Program-made: the position numbers and the translations under genes
Shown here: piece by piece, positions 21,343 to 31,167 of the stretch
How positions within the stretch are numbered: position 1 is the first letter of the stretch
Layout of the letters: each line of letters begins with the position of its first letter
The notes under the pieces: model-generated
Seen by the model: the letters and a program-made list of their open reading frames with translations, nothing else
Databases searched by the model: none
What the model was told of the DNA's origin: nothing
DNA from: Farysia itapuensis
Lineage: Eukaryota > Basidiomycota > Ustilaginomycetes > Ustilaginales > Ustilaginaceae
Assembly: GCA_023212645.1 (NCBI GenBank)
Contig: JALBYC010000040.1
Coordinates: forward strand, 1-64,000
Reading direction: 5' to 3'
Length of the DNA: 64,000 bases

Positions 21343-22143
21343 TTACTTCTTGGAGGCAGTGGTGGTGGCGCAGTTGGCGCCCTTGCAGTAACCAGCCGAC
21401 TGAGTGATGAAGGTAGGGTCTTGCTGGCCACCGTAGTTGGTAGCCTTGTCGGTGCCGGAGCAAGCCTTGTAGAGGGCGCAAGTGAGCTGACCAGCCTGGT
21501 ATTGGGCCTGAGCAGAGACAGGGAGCTCAGCGATGTCGCTAGCGCTGCTGGCGTTGTCCTGGTAGATGTTGACGAAAGCACAGCCCGAGGTCTGGTCACA
21601 GGCGGTAAGGCATGCCTCGGTAGTAGTGGTAAGGATGTAGGTCATGTAGTTGTCGTTGTCGATTGTGGCAGCGCCAACAACGGTACCCTGGTAGGCACCC
21701 GAGGTCGCGTTGGTAGTGTAGCCAGAGAAGACCTGTTGGTAGCCCATGTCACAGACGGGGCCTTGGCTGGGAGTCTGAGGAGGGTTGCAGCCGGAAGGCA
21801 GAGGCTTGGAAGGGTTGCCCGATCGGCAGAAAGAAGTCCAAGCGAACCAAGGCCACCAGCAGGCAGCCTTGTCACCTCCACTCCAGTAGGGTACAGCACC
21901 AGCGGAGCATCCGAAGGTGTAGCTGGGCTTCGAGTTCTGCTTCCAGGGAGCCTTGCACGAATAGGCCGAAGGGTTGGTGTTAAAGGAGAGCGATCCGAGA
22001 GCCTGCTGGACCTGGGCGGAAATGGCTCCACCAGGACCGAGGTTGGCACCCGGACCACCAGGGCCGAAAGTAGGGGCAGCCTCGACGAAAGAAGCAGCGG
22101 CAACAGCGCCAACGGCAACAGCGATAGTCTTGATCTGAACCAT
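21343..22143 (-). CDS. Secreted Cys-rich PAN/fruit-body-like protein, copy 2
   Basis: An intronless 266-aa tandem paralogue of the gene at 18918-19688. The ATG at 22143 is chosen because it begins the signal peptide MVQIKTIAVAVGAVAAASF; a frame extending upstream lacks support. All Cys of copy 1 are conserved, as are the WWPWFAWTSFC block and the PAN-like ACLTACDQTSGC and CALYKACSG segments. A Gly/Pro-rich insertion (GPGANLGPGG) follows the signal peptide. Conservation across the whole protein, with scattered conservative changes such as TTTTDA/TTTTEA, indicates that both copies are under selection. The TATA box and upstream element are also duplicated. Confidence 0.85.
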   Translation of the reverse strand: MVQIKTIAVAVGAVAAASFVEAAPTFGPGGPGANLGPGGAISAQVQQALGSLSFNTNPSAYSCKAPWKQNSKPSYTFGCSAGAVPYWSGGDKAACWWPWFAWTSFCRSGNPSKPLPSGCNPPQTPSQGPVCDMGYQQVFSGYTTNATSGAYQGTVVGAATIDNDNYMTYILTTTTEACLTACDQTSGCAFVNIYQDNASSASDIAELPVSAQAQYQAGQLTCALYKACSGTDKATNYGGQQDPTFITQSAGYCKGANCATTTASKK

Positions 22144-22255
22144 TGTCAAAGGTATGAAGAGGTAGATGTGAGAGAGAATGGAAAGATGAGAGAGAGGAGA
22201 TGGAGGCTGTATGAGATGATGGAGAAATGATCCAGAGGGGGTCAAATGGAGTCGT

Positions 22256-22262
22256 ACTTATA
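22256..22262 (-). promoter_or_regulatory. TATA-like box of PAN-like copy 2
   Basis: The minus strand reads TATAAGT, about 113 bp before the ATG at 22143, close to the spacing in the paralogue. Confidence 0.45.
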
Positions 22263-22435
22263 CATGTCGAGCAGGCTGGTCATAACTAAAGTCTTGCTGA
22301 AGTGGTGTTGCAGCAGGAGCGAAATGTGTCACATAGCGCTGTACGGCTGACCATTGTCCGACAACAAAGGGAGGTATCAGATCACAGAATGGCCGATTCG
22401 GCACTCTGTTTGCGAGCCGAAGCGTCTTTTTGAGC

Positions 22436-22457
22436 AAACATTTGCCATCTGAGACAG
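22436..22457. promoter_or_regulatory. Shared promoter element, copy at PAN-like gene 2
   Basis: AAACATTTGCC then ATCTGAGACAG, 293 bp upstream of the ATG at 22143, differing from the copy at 19978-19999 at two central bases. Confidence 0.6.
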
Positions 22458-22768
22458 GATTAAGCTCTATACGCCTGTCGATTCGCGACGAGATGGGAGG
22501 TGAGACTGCATCGAGAACGACTGTTGGTCACAGGAAGGAGCCCAGCAAACGACAGGAAGAAGTTGTGCAAACGACAGGGTCTGGAACTCAAACTCTAAAC
22601 GAGTAATGTTCAGCCAGACGCCGGCTGGGCGCAATCAGACCCTAAAGCTGATCAGAGCCGGGGAAGTTGCAAGGCGTCGATGGGGGAGCGAAGGTGTATG
22701 CAGCCGCTCGTAGCAGGCGGAAAAATTGGTCTCGTCAAGCTGGGTCCAGATCGATGCAACAAACAGGT

Positions 22769-22789
22769 CGTCTCAGTCACTCTGAGACG
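22769..22789. repeat. Palindrome CGTCTCAG / CTGAGACG
   Basis: A perfect 8-bp inverted repeat with a 5-nt spacer (TCACT). The arms contain the same CTGAGAC core as the shared promoter element, suggesting a dimeric form of the same site about 625 bp upstream of PAN-like copy 2. Confidence 0.6.
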
Positions 22790-23433
22790 GGCGCGAACCT
22801 AGTTCGACCATCCGAAGCCGGTCCGAAGATTGGGTTGCGCCGCAAGCAGCCGAAGCCCCTATCGAATGAGAGCGCCGGACGTAGGCATAACGCATCCAAC
22901 TTGTCGAAAGCAGGAAATTGGAATTGTTTCAGTCAATAAATTGCGCCTTGGCTGAAGACATGTTTTACCAACTGAGACAGCCAAACAAAGTTCGAGTCAG
23001 TCTCCTGCTTGACCGATGCCCTGCCCAGAAATCGTTCGACTTTGCATCATCGCCCCATACTCGATCGACCGGATCGATTGAACTGTTTACCCGGTCATGC
23101 AGCGCCGATCCCCTCCCTTGTCCAACGACCCAACCACCCGAGTCGACAAGTCCTGCAACTGCGCAAGTTAACAAGTTTTACTGTCTAGCAGCTAGTCTAA
23201 CACTTCTGTTCGCAAAACTATACTGTACGTACTGTGACTCTACGTACTCTGTGTGCCTGACGACATGGTCAGATAGCGCAGTCAGCCGACAGTCTTGGGT
23301 GAGCTGAACGACTAGCACCCGCTCAATTGTAGTAAAGGCGCTGCACAGACGATGGAAGTAATGCTGAAGAGGTATGCAATTAGAAAATCCGGTGACCAGT
23401 ATGCGCCATGTGAGGTGACAGAAATCTATGTGT

Positions 23434-26256
23434 CTAGAAGGAGAAGCGCAGGAGCGCGGGGTTAAGTGCGATGGGGTAGAGGAGGTGCAACAGGGACAAG
23501 AGGAGCAAAGGCCAGTAAATGTTGAAGCCCAGAATCTGCCACTCGATTGGCAATACGTGAGGAAGCTGGAAGACGATAACAGCTCCAATCGCAAGGAAGC
23601 AGATGATAAAGACTTTCCAGAATCGTTTGAGGATGATGGGGACCTCGATGAAGAAATTGCTGTCCTCCAAATCCTTGATGGTTGCGCCCCACGTCATGTT
23701 GATGCCGCAGATGTGCGAAAGAAGGGCCGTCAAGACGTGGTAGGAAAGTCCACCGAAGAAGATGATCATGAATCCAGCCCAGACCAAGTGCTCCTTGACC
23801 AGAGTCATCAGACCACTCGACTTGGCACGGTACCGAGCTACCACCTGCGCCACGTTACCTCCGACTGTGAAGACAAAGACAACGGCAAGCCAGATGTCGA
23901 AAGGCGTGAGGAAAGCAGGATCGAACTCGGGGTAGAACCATCCTTGCGCAAAGTAGAGTGAGACGGTGATCGGCAGGGCAGAGGCAATAGCGTAGTACGA
24001 GAAGATGTACGAGCAGGCGCAGAACTTGTAGTGGATAGGAGCGTTGCTCATCAAAAAGGTTCGGAAGAGCTTGGTGAAGGGGCTCTTGTATGGCCACTCC
24101 CAGATGCGGTTGAAGACCAGCTCCGAGCATCCGAATGCGTACTTCTGCCATCGGTTCAGTTCGTCGTCGCAAGTAAGAGACACACCTTCCTCGAACTTGT
24201 TGTTCGAGTATGTCGCCCAGCGAGTGATGTAGCCAGACATCAGCAGACGAAGCGCCATGTCAAAGTCTTCGGATACGTGCGACTCAGACCAGATCTTGCG
24301 AACACCGTCTTCAGGGTCAACAAAGGAAGCCTCTTGAACAGCCGACCATCGAAGGAAAGCGTTGTGACCCATGAAAGGCGCAACGTCGCCGGCAGAGACC
24401 ATGAAACTGATGGAAAAGTTGACCATTCGTGTAAAGAAGGCAATGCCTCGCTCAAAGTAGCTGTCAGAGACGAGCATGACACCAGAGCAGTGTTGCAGAA
24501 CACCGACATCGGGGCTCTGGATCATTTCGGAGGCGGCATCGAGCAGGCAGTCCTCGGGTACACGAGTGTCCGAGTCAATGATCAGGATCAAGTCTCCAAT
24601 GCGAACGTTGCCCTTGGCCTGAGCCAGGGGGTGCAACTCGGGAAGACATTGCTCGAGGCATCGTTCGTACAAATCGGTCTCATCGGCTTCACTCCAGTTG
24701 AGAGCGGCAACACCATCCTTGGGTCGGGTCTCGGCCATCAACTTTTCGATCGCGAGCGAGAGGAAGCAGGTAAAGTTGAGGTTGGAAGCCTTCTTGAATC
24801 GTCCCTTTCGCACATAGCCGTCCTGGCCATGAGGAGGTCGAGAAACCCATCCAATGCTGTGCATCTCGTAAAAGTCCTGTCGGATGTCTCGCTCAGCTTC
24901 AGAGATGAGTTGCATACCATCGTCCGAAACAATGATGGAAGCAGTGCCACCTTGCAGCTCGTACGTGCTGATAGCCTTCTTGACCGACTGGATAGTGGGC
25001 ATCAAGACGTTCTCGAGAGACTCTTTGTAGACAGGCATCTGGATGGTCATGTGAGGAAGCTGTCCCGAGATACGCTTGGGAGCCTTGCCCGAGTAGTATC
25101 GCGAGTTTTGGTGAAGCTGGCGAACAGGACCAACAATCTGGAAGATGGTACCCGTGATGTTGTCACAGAAGAACAAGACGACGGGGAAGATGATGATCGT
25201 CACGGCGGCCAGGCCCATACGCGACCAGTTGCCGTCAATGAAAGAGTGCTTGAGAAGCTTGGAGACGAAGCTCATGCAAAGAAGAATGTCAAGCGCGACA
25301 GCGATACCATGCTGGAGAGCAGCCTGGTAGTTGTATGGACGGTCCTCGAATGCGCACTCCTGCTTTTCCGGGTCGGCAGTGACAGTGCTGATCGGCGTTG
25401 CAGTTGCAGGTGACTCTGAAAAGGGATTGGAGGCCGAGATGGATGGCGCAATCGAGTAAGCTTCCGAGTCAGCTCGAGACATGGCGATGGAAGCTGCGTA
25501 GTGGCCGTTGCTGCTCTCTGCTCGGTGACGGGCCTGGTTCATGTTGAACTTGCTGATGGAAGATTCTTCCGATCCAGTGTGCTTGTGCGAGATCCTTGAC
25601 TTGGTAGCAACCGAGCTGGACCAGACAAACTTGATCATCTTCTCCTCCAGCTTCTCAGCTTCCCTTTCGAGCTGCTCCACACTGTCGCACCAGATGACGA
25701 CGGTGTTTTGTGTTCGGATGAAGCAAGCATTTTGCGCTTTACGGGCGCCGGCAAGCTGCTCCATGGTGTCGACGACCTGAATGTGTTGAGAAGCTGTGAT
25801 GGGGATCTGCAATGTTCCGGGAGCCAAACGAGAGTTGATGGCAGATACGACAGGCGATGTGATGGTCATGGCGCACTCGCAGTTGAGGATGGCTACAGAC
25901 TCGCAGAAGGCCTCCAGGCGCTCGTCCTGCGCAGGACACACGACGTATTGCGACTTTGCAAAGCGGATGGCAACAGCACTTGGCACTTCGGGGTTCTCGG
26001 AAAACAGATTCTTGCGGTTGCAGGACTTCCACATGTGCGAAGCCATGATCTGGAAACCTTCTCGCGCATCGATCCAATTCTGCTCTGCCTCGAACTTGGC
26101 ATCCAGCTGGGAGAAGGACGATGAGGAACTCTCCATCTTTTCGCCGCCTATGTACTCCTCGTTGATGGATCTGGCATATTCGGTTTCGGCGCGCTCCATC
26201 ATGTACTGCTGAGGAGCTGTTGGTGATGCCGTTTTTCTCTTGATGAAGTCCAACAT
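23434..26256 (-). CDS. GT2 polysaccharide synthase, Tft1-like (glucan synthase candidate)
   Basis: An intronless 940-aa protein; the ATG at 26256 is chosen as the first with a natural N-terminus (MLDFIKRK). The cytosolic N-terminal ~330 residues include a helical region. A membrane span pair near residues 345-395 precedes a GT2 catalytic domain with VSDDG, then LILIIDSDTRVPEDC (DxD), then SEDFDMALRL and DELNRWQKYAFG in the place of the Q-x-x-R-W motif. Five or six C-terminal spans follow. The layout matches fungal GT2 proteins such as the Aspergillus mixed-linkage glucan synthase Tft1; chitin synthase is unlikely because QRRRW is absent. The gene is divergent from a GH16 glucanase-like gene. 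The product polymer is inferred, not shown. Confidence 0.8.
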   Translation of the reverse strand: MLDFIKRKTASPTAPQQYMMERAETEYARSINEEYIGGEKMESSSSSFSQLDAKFEAEQNWIDAREGFQIMASHMWKSCNRKNLFSENPEVPSAVAIRFAKSQYVVCPAQDERLEAFCESVAILNCECAMTITSPVVSAINSRLAPGTLQIPITASQHIQVVDTMEQLAGARKAQNACFIRTQNTVVIWCDSVEQLEREAEKLEEKMIKFVWSSSVATKSRISHKHTGSEESSISKFNMNQARHRAESSNGHYAASIAMSRADSEAYSIAPSISASNPFSESPATATPISTVTADPEKQECAFEDRPYNYQAALQHGIAVALDILLCMSFVSKLLKHSFIDGNWSRMGLAAVTIIIFPVVLFFCDNITGTIFQIVGPVRQLHQNSRYYSGKAPKRISGQLPHMTIQMPVYKESLENVLMPTIQSVKKAISTYELQGGTASIIVSDDGMQLISEAERDIRQDFYEMHSIGWVSRPPHGQDGYVRKGRFKKASNLNFTCFLSLAIEKLMAETRPKDGVAALNWSEADETDLYERCLEQCLPELHPLAQAKGNVRIGDLILIIDSDTRVPEDCLLDAASEMIQSPDVGVLQHCSGVMLVSDSYFERGIAFFTRMVNFSISFMVSAGDVAPFMGHNAFLRWSAVQEASFVDPEDGVRKIWSESHVSEDFDMALRLLMSGYITRWATYSNNKFEEGVSLTCDDELNRWQKYAFGCSELVFNRIWEWPYKSPFTKLFRTFLMSNAPIHYKFCACSYIFSYYAIASALPITVSLYFAQGWFYPEFDPAFLTPFDIWLAVVFVFTVGGNVAQVVARYRAKSSGLMTLVKEHLVWAGFMIIFFGGLSYHVLTALLSHICGINMTWGATIKDLEDSNFFIEVPIILKRFWKVFIICFLAIGAVIVFQLPHVLPIEWQILGFNIYWPLLLLSLLHLLYPIALNPALLRFSF

Positions 26257-27612
26257 GTTGGGTATATGAGAAACCCTCGAAGAATCGTGAGAAGACAAAG
26301 GGCAAACAAAGGAGAGTTTTAAAGGGTGAGGAGATGGCTGTCATTGGACGATCTGAAGCGTGCTGGTTCTTTAATACTTGTGCTATGACCTCCGTGGCCA
26401 GGACGGTGCACGATAAAGGGGTAGCGGCACGGGCGCGGTGACAATAGGCCACGCTACACAATGTCGAGATGTCTGACACTCTGAATGAGGCGCATTGGAT
26501 TGACGCAAGCGAGCGCCTGTCATGGAGCGCCTGCCTCTGCAGGAACTTTCGGTTGGCCGATCAGGAAACATTTGCTGTCTCAGATGGGTGGACCTGTCAA
26601 GGTCCAGCTCATTGTCTCATGGCCGCTAGCCGACAGAAAGCGGCTGCATGACAAGGGGAAGGTGCTTAGGCGCAGAGGTGGAAGACCAGCAGGGATGACC
26701 GGCGTGGGTTGGTGCGACATAGGGGGGTGGGAGTCAGTCGCCATGTCTGAGTTGGTCGCGGCTGATGTTTCACTTCGAAATATACGCCAAGTCAACCATT
26801 TGCGGCTCTTCGCCTTCTTGGAATCGCCGCAACTGTCCTGCTGAAATTGTCTCAAAGCCTCGCCGCGATCTGGAATGCCCAAAGTCCGATGTGGGTGAAC
26901 AACATCATCCGACATCGACGATCGTCATCTGCCAGCTGCCGATACGATTGCTAGCTTGACAGCGCAGGCCCAAGCAAACACCAAAATGAAACGGAATTTG
27001 AGTTTGCACCGAATGTTCCTGATTCAAGCTCCGTGCAAACAGCGTTCGAGGCCTGTCGCAAAAACCTTTGTGCGCATTCAGTCATTTGCCGGCATCGACA
27101 TGCGTCTCACAGCGCATACTGTGTCGCAGTGGCAAGCATCCGATCAAGACACGCACTACTACGACCCCACAAGCGCAGAATAAGCTTTTGCAAAGCAGCT
27201 GACAGGGACGAATTGAATCAGGGTCGGAATCTGAAATGGTTTTTGTATATGCTTTTCTACATGCGACCAAAAAAGATCGACAGTGCAAGGCACACAGAAA
27301 CTTGTCTTCCACCAATGCGGATGGTTGCATGGATGTCGGCTAGCAAGACCTCCACCCTGTTGGTGTCTTGACCTCTGCTTAGCCGGGCCCTCATGGCCTC
27401 TTCGAGACATTTCGGCCTTCACGCAGGCTAGGTCTCTTGGGCCCTCTCCATGAAAAGCTTGCGCCCATGAGCATGTGCTTTCCACCGCTATGTTCTCGAC
27501 AGATCGTTCAAAAGCTTGCCATGGCCTAGAGACGATTTAGCCCTTCCCTTTGTCCTACTTCAACACCATTGCCGTGTCCTTCTCGTCCACATCCTCATAC
27601 CCTACAACCAAG
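26257..27612. promoter_or_regulatory. Divergent promoter region of the GT2 and GH16 genes
   Basis: About 1.36 kb between the start codons at 26256 and 27613. It contains the inverted-half version of the shared element at 26566-26586 and another GAGACATTTC word near 27,400. Its length, unusual for the compact right part of the window, suggests complex regulation. Frames of 60-120 codons here are not supported as genes. Confidence 0.5.
26566..26586. promoter_or_regulatory. Shared promoter element, half-inverted version at the GT2 gene
   Basis: AAACATTTGC is followed by TGTCTCAGATG, the exact reverse complement of the CATCTGAGACA half of the element at 22436-22457. It lies 310 bp upstream of the GT2 ATG at 26256, close to the -290/-293 spacing at the PAN-like genes. 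Confidence 0.5.
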
Positions 27613-29310
27613 ATGACGAGCAGAGAAAATCGACCGCAGTCGGAATTCATCGAACAGCTTCAAGACTTTCCCGACTCGGATCACTCGCCGTCGCCAGAGA
27701 AGCATTCGGCATCCGTTGCACGATCAAACCGCGTATACCATGTCAAAAGCGAGTCAATGTCCATGTCGCGTTCTTGGTCTGCTGGCAGCCAAGTTCCCCT
27801 ATCCACCTCTTTCCCATCCAACCTGAGCACCAGCTCCCTTGGATCGACGGCGCACAGCTCTAATCAGTATCCCAGTCCTAATGCTCCCTCGCGCGAATTC
27901 GAGATGTCTGCCAATGGTTTCGGTGCCAGCTCATATAACAGTCATCTAGGGGGCTATGGTTCAGCTACTCCCATGGGAAGACAGTTCTCTGGCTATGATT
28001 CTGGAACAGCTACTCCCGCTGCCGGCCTATACAATGCCGCTTTCAACACGTCGTACTCCAACATGGCGCTCAAGTATCGCAAGCCGTTCGCTCAGCGCGT
28101 GCTGGCCGAGGGCGAGAAGCCATACAAGCCCTGGACAGAGAGCAAGAAGCGCAAAGCTACCGACCGCAAAGCTTACTGGATTTTTGTGCTTACTGTCATG
28201 CTCGGTGTCATTGGCTCCATCGTGCTAATCTACTTTGCGTATGCCAGCGTTCCCAAGGACAAGTACTGCCTCGTGCTCGAGGACAACTTTGACTCGCCCA
28301 CGATCAACACAGACATCTGGACCCACGAGATTCAGACTGGTGGCTTCGGTAACGGCGAATTTGAGTGGACCACCAACAGCGCCAACAACTCTTTCATCGA
28401 AGATGGCAAGTTGTACCTTGTACCCACACTCACCTCTGACTCTGTCGGCGAAGCAGCTGTCCTCAACGGCTACACACTCAACACGACAGCCGACGGCACC
28501 TGCACTAGCTTCAATCGCACAAACATCGACTGCGCAGTGGCCTCCAACTCGACGACCGGTGTCATCCTGCCTCCTATCCAGTCAGCTCGACTGATGACCA
28601 ACTTTTCGCGCACGATCAAGTTTGGTCGAGTAGAAGTCAAAGCGCGCATGCCGACGGGTGACTGGATCTGGCCTGCTATCTGGATGATGCCCAAGAACAG
28701 CGTATACGGTGCCTGGCCTCGTTCGGGAGAGATTGATATCTTTGAAAGTCGTGGAAACATTCCCCGCGCCCGCAACGATGATGCTAGCAATCGAATGCAC
28801 TCGACGCTCCACTTTGGTCCCGACTATCTCTTTGATGGCTACGGGTTGGCTACAAAAGCACGTGTACTCTGGCGCAATTTCTTCAACCAAAAGACACACA
28901 CTTTTGGCCTAGAGTGGACGGAAGACCACATCTACACGTGGGAACACTCGCCCGTCTACCGCAACTTCCAGCACGAATTTAAGAAGCAAGACTTCTGGAC
29001 GCTCGGCCGTTTCCCTACGCAAATGGCGAACGGCACTCTTCTCGACAACCCGTGGAAAGAGGTGCAAGGAGCGCACAAGAACATTGCGCCGTTTGACCAA
29101 GACTTCTACCTCATCCTCAACGTCGCTGTTGGCGGCACCAATGGATACTTCAAAGACGGCCAAAATGACGACAAGCCTTGGTCGAACGATGCTGCCAATG
29201 CTCGAGCACAGTTCTGGGCGGCAAAAGATCAGTGGCTACCCACATGGCCCACCGACCCCAAGGAACGTGGTATGGCCATCGAAAGCGTCAAGATGTGGCA
29301 AAAATGCTAG
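27613..29310 (+). CDS. GH16 family beta-glucanase-like type II membrane protein
   Basis: An intronless 565-aa protein; the ATG at 27613 (CCAAGATG) is preferred over an upstream non-ATG extension. A ~190-residue Ser-rich cytosolic tail is followed by a single membrane span (YWIFVLTVMLGVIGSIVLIY) and an extracellular GH16 domain. The catalytic E-x-D-x-x-E signature is present as GEIDIFESRG (nucleotides 28729-28746), and the lectin-like fold shows WIWPAIWMMPK and FYLILNVAVGGTNG. Family members cleave or transglycosylate beta-1,3 or beta-1,3/1,4 glucans; the membrane form acts at the cell wall. The divergent GT2 neighbour suggests coordinated glucan synthesis and remodelling. The exact substrate is not decidable here. 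Confidence 0.9.
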   Translation: MTSRENRPQSEFIEQLQDFPDSDHSPSPEKHSASVARSNRVYHVKSESMSMSRSWSAGSQVPLSTSFPSNLSTSSLGSTAHSSNQYPSPNAPSREFEMSANGFGASSYNSHLGGYGSATPMGRQFSGYDSGTATPAAGLYNAAFNTSYSNMALKYRKPFAQRVLAEGEKPYKPWTESKKRKATDRKAYWIFVLTVMLGVIGSIVLIYFAYASVPKDKYCLVLEDNFDSPTINTDIWTHEIQTGGFGNGEFEWTTNSANNSFIEDGKLYLVPTLTSDSVGEAAVLNGYTLNTTADGTCTSFNRTNIDCAVASNSTTGVILPPIQSARLMTNFSRTIKFGRVEVKARMPTGDWIWPAIWMMPKNSVYGAWPRSGEIDIFESRGNIPRARNDDASNRMHSTLHFGPDYLFDGYGLATKARVLWRNFFNQKTHTFGLEWTEDHIYTWEHSPVYRNFQHEFKKQDFWTLGRFPTQMANGTLLDNPWKEVQGAHKNIAPFDQDFYLILNVAVGGTNGYFKDGQNDDKPWSNDAANARAQFWAAKDQWLPTWPTDPKERGMAIESVKMWQKC

Positions 29311-29386
29311 AGTTCCCTCGTTCCTGCAACTGTCTCTTCCTCTCCAACTCGTTTATATTGTTACTAATGGGACTTGTTTGTCACTG

Positions 29387-30889
29387 TTACCTCTTTGAAT
29401 GGTTGTGACGTTTGTATAGGCGCAAGGCTGTTCTAGCTGCGTAGTAGGTTGCTAGAATAGCCGCGAACCCGCCGACAATGCATGCACCAATAATACCCGA
29501 AGCGTCATTGGCTTGCTGCCAAAAAAGCCACCATCGCCCTTCAAGTCCGCCGTCTGAGCTTTCTTCCTGCTTGGAAGCGGCACGGGAGCAGCGGCCGCAA
29601 TGTTCTCCCACCAGACCCATTATCGTAATGATGGAGATCGCAAACGCAAGTACGATGGACAGCAGGGTGAGAACATGTGAAAGTCGGGATGACGATCCGG
29701 TCGATGCAATGTCAGCTTCGTTGTGGCGCGTGTTGGTGCCATCGTATTGCAAGGCGCATGGACTGTCGGGAGGAATGCCATTCTGGCAATCCTTCTCCAG
29801 CGATTCAGTCGCATTTGTTTCTCCAGACTCGACTTTGAGTGAGCTTGATTGGTCCTGTTCTAAGAATCGGAGTCTTGACGTCCAACGTTTGCCGTGACTT
29901 GCTTCTGATGGTGGTAGCAAGAGTTCGCCGGGTGCATAAGCGTTGATCATGAGGACAGAGTCTAGGCTGTCGACCAGGGTCATGCCCGCAGTGAAGAGGA
30001 GTGCCAGTAGGATGATGGAGGCATCAGACTTGCTGGCCTGCGTCTGTGCTGGAAGAAGAGAAGCTCCGTCGCTGCTGCCCAGATCCTGATCTGTCTGCAC
30101 TTGAGTATTGGTAGCACCTGCGATGCCGAGCAGAGCGATCGACGACGCAGTATCGAAGCCCAGCCCAAAGAGCACGCCAATCGGGTAGAGCTTGTACGGA
30201 CTGTCGACCAGCTTGAACAAAGGATATGCCAGCCTCGTGAACATGCCACGGAATCGATGGTCAACAGGCGCAGCATTCTTTTCATCCTCATTCTCAGGCA
30301 GAACTTGTGTATCGGCGTGCTGTGCCTTTTGAGCTGCATTCGTAGCTCGGACGCTTTGAATGAGAAGGACGCTGTTGACAATAGCAAAGAGGAACAGCGT
30401 AGCGCCAGACACACTTGCTCCAACGACGCCGCCGACACTGCTAACCCCACCTAGACGATCAATTACTCCCAGGCTGATGGCGACAGCGCAGATAACGCCC
30501 ACCACGATTGTTGAGTGTCCCAAAGAGAACCAAAGTCCGCACGTCACTGGTCGGCGATTCCCAGCCGGAGTAGCTGACTGTTTGACGGCATCTTCCATGT
30601 CGACCTTTCTCGCCTTCTTGATGCGTGGGCACGAGACAATTCTCCGCGTAGCATTGTCAATAACCGAAATGTGATCAGCATCTAGGGCGTGGCGTAGTCC
30701 CAAGGTCCACGCCAATAGACAGAGGGAGAGGAAGCGGGTCTGTCGCCGAAAGACGATAGCGGCCACCATCCAGAGCACCGCATTGGCGAGCAATTCAAGC
30801 ACGATGAGTAGGAGACAGCGCAGTAGCAGCGTCGGTCGCCGTCGCTGCCGCCAACGCCCGCTGCGGCGACCGCGTATCCAGCTCAACAT
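29387..30889 (-). CDS. NiCoT family nickel/cobalt transporter
   Basis: An intronless 500-aa multi-pass membrane protein. The signature L-R-H-A-L-D-A-D-H-I in transmembrane segment 2 is the H-x4-D-H metal-selectivity motif of NiCoT permeases. Supporting motifs are GLWFSLGHSTIVVGV and YPIGVLFGLGFDTASSIALL. A large hydrophilic loop (about residues 300-400) separates the last spans, which is common in fungal members. It imports Ni2+ (or Co2+), mainly needed for urease. It is convergent with the GH16 gene, with stop codons 76 bp apart. Metal preference cannot be read from sequence. Confidence 0.92.
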   Translation of the reverse strand: MLSWIRGRRSGRWRQRRRPTLLLRCLLLIVLELLANAVLWMVAAIVFRRQTRFLSLCLLAWTLGLRHALDADHISVIDNATRRIVSCPRIKKARKVDMEDAVKQSATPAGNRRPVTCGLWFSLGHSTIVVGVICAVAISLGVIDRLGGVSSVGGVVGASVSGATLFLFAIVNSVLLIQSVRATNAAQKAQHADTQVLPENEDEKNAAPVDHRFRGMFTRLAYPLFKLVDSPYKLYPIGVLFGLGFDTASSIALLGIAGATNTQVQTDQDLGSSDGASLLPAQTQASKSDASIILLALLFTAGMTLVDSLDSVLMINAYAPGELLLPPSEASHGKRWTSRLRFLEQDQSSSLKVESGETNATESLEKDCQNGIPPDSPCALQYDGTNTRHNEADIASTGSSSRLSHVLTLLSIVLAFAISIITIMGLVGEHCGRCSRAASKQEESSDGGLEGRWWLFWQQANDASGIIGACIVGGFAAILATYYAARTALRLYKRHNHSKR

Positions 30890-31167
30890 GTCAATGAGGG
30901 CAGTGAAAAGGTTGTGATTGTGATTGAATCAGCCAGAGCGTTATCTTATCGGGCAATCTCAGTCTCGGCCGTACGAACTACAGGGTTCACGCTCAGCGAT
31001 TCAGAAAAGATAACAGGGCCCAACTGACCAACTCACACTTGGGTGGTGTTTTGTCCACGGTACCACGGTAGGTGCGGTTTTGTCCCAAAAAAGCCCAAAT
31101 TATGAACAATACCGCACCAGTTTTTTTCGCGAAGGTGTGTTTTCGACTTTTGAGATGTAAGATTGGA

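Larger units (their letters stand above)
22144..23433. promoter_or_regulatory. Intergenic region upstream of PAN-like copy 2
   Basis: About 1.3 kb between the copy-2 start and the GT2 stop codon. It contains the TATA-like box, the shared element, the CGTCTCAG palindrome at 22769-22789 and a diverged element-like word at 22958-22980 (ACATGTTTTACC then AACTGAGACAG). No gene is supported. Confidence 0.5.

Noticed and set aside
21421..22230. A 269-codon plus-strand frame opposite PAN-like copy 2
   Set aside because: It mirrors the secreted gene, has Ser/Arg/Gly-biased composition and is shorter and interrupted at the matching place in copy 1.
24031..25413. A 460-codon open frame on the plus strand, antisense to the GT2 gene
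   Set aside because: It lies entirely inside a strongly supported coding gene. Its translation is Asp/Arg/Val-rich with no domain, as expected from codon bias of the opposite strand.
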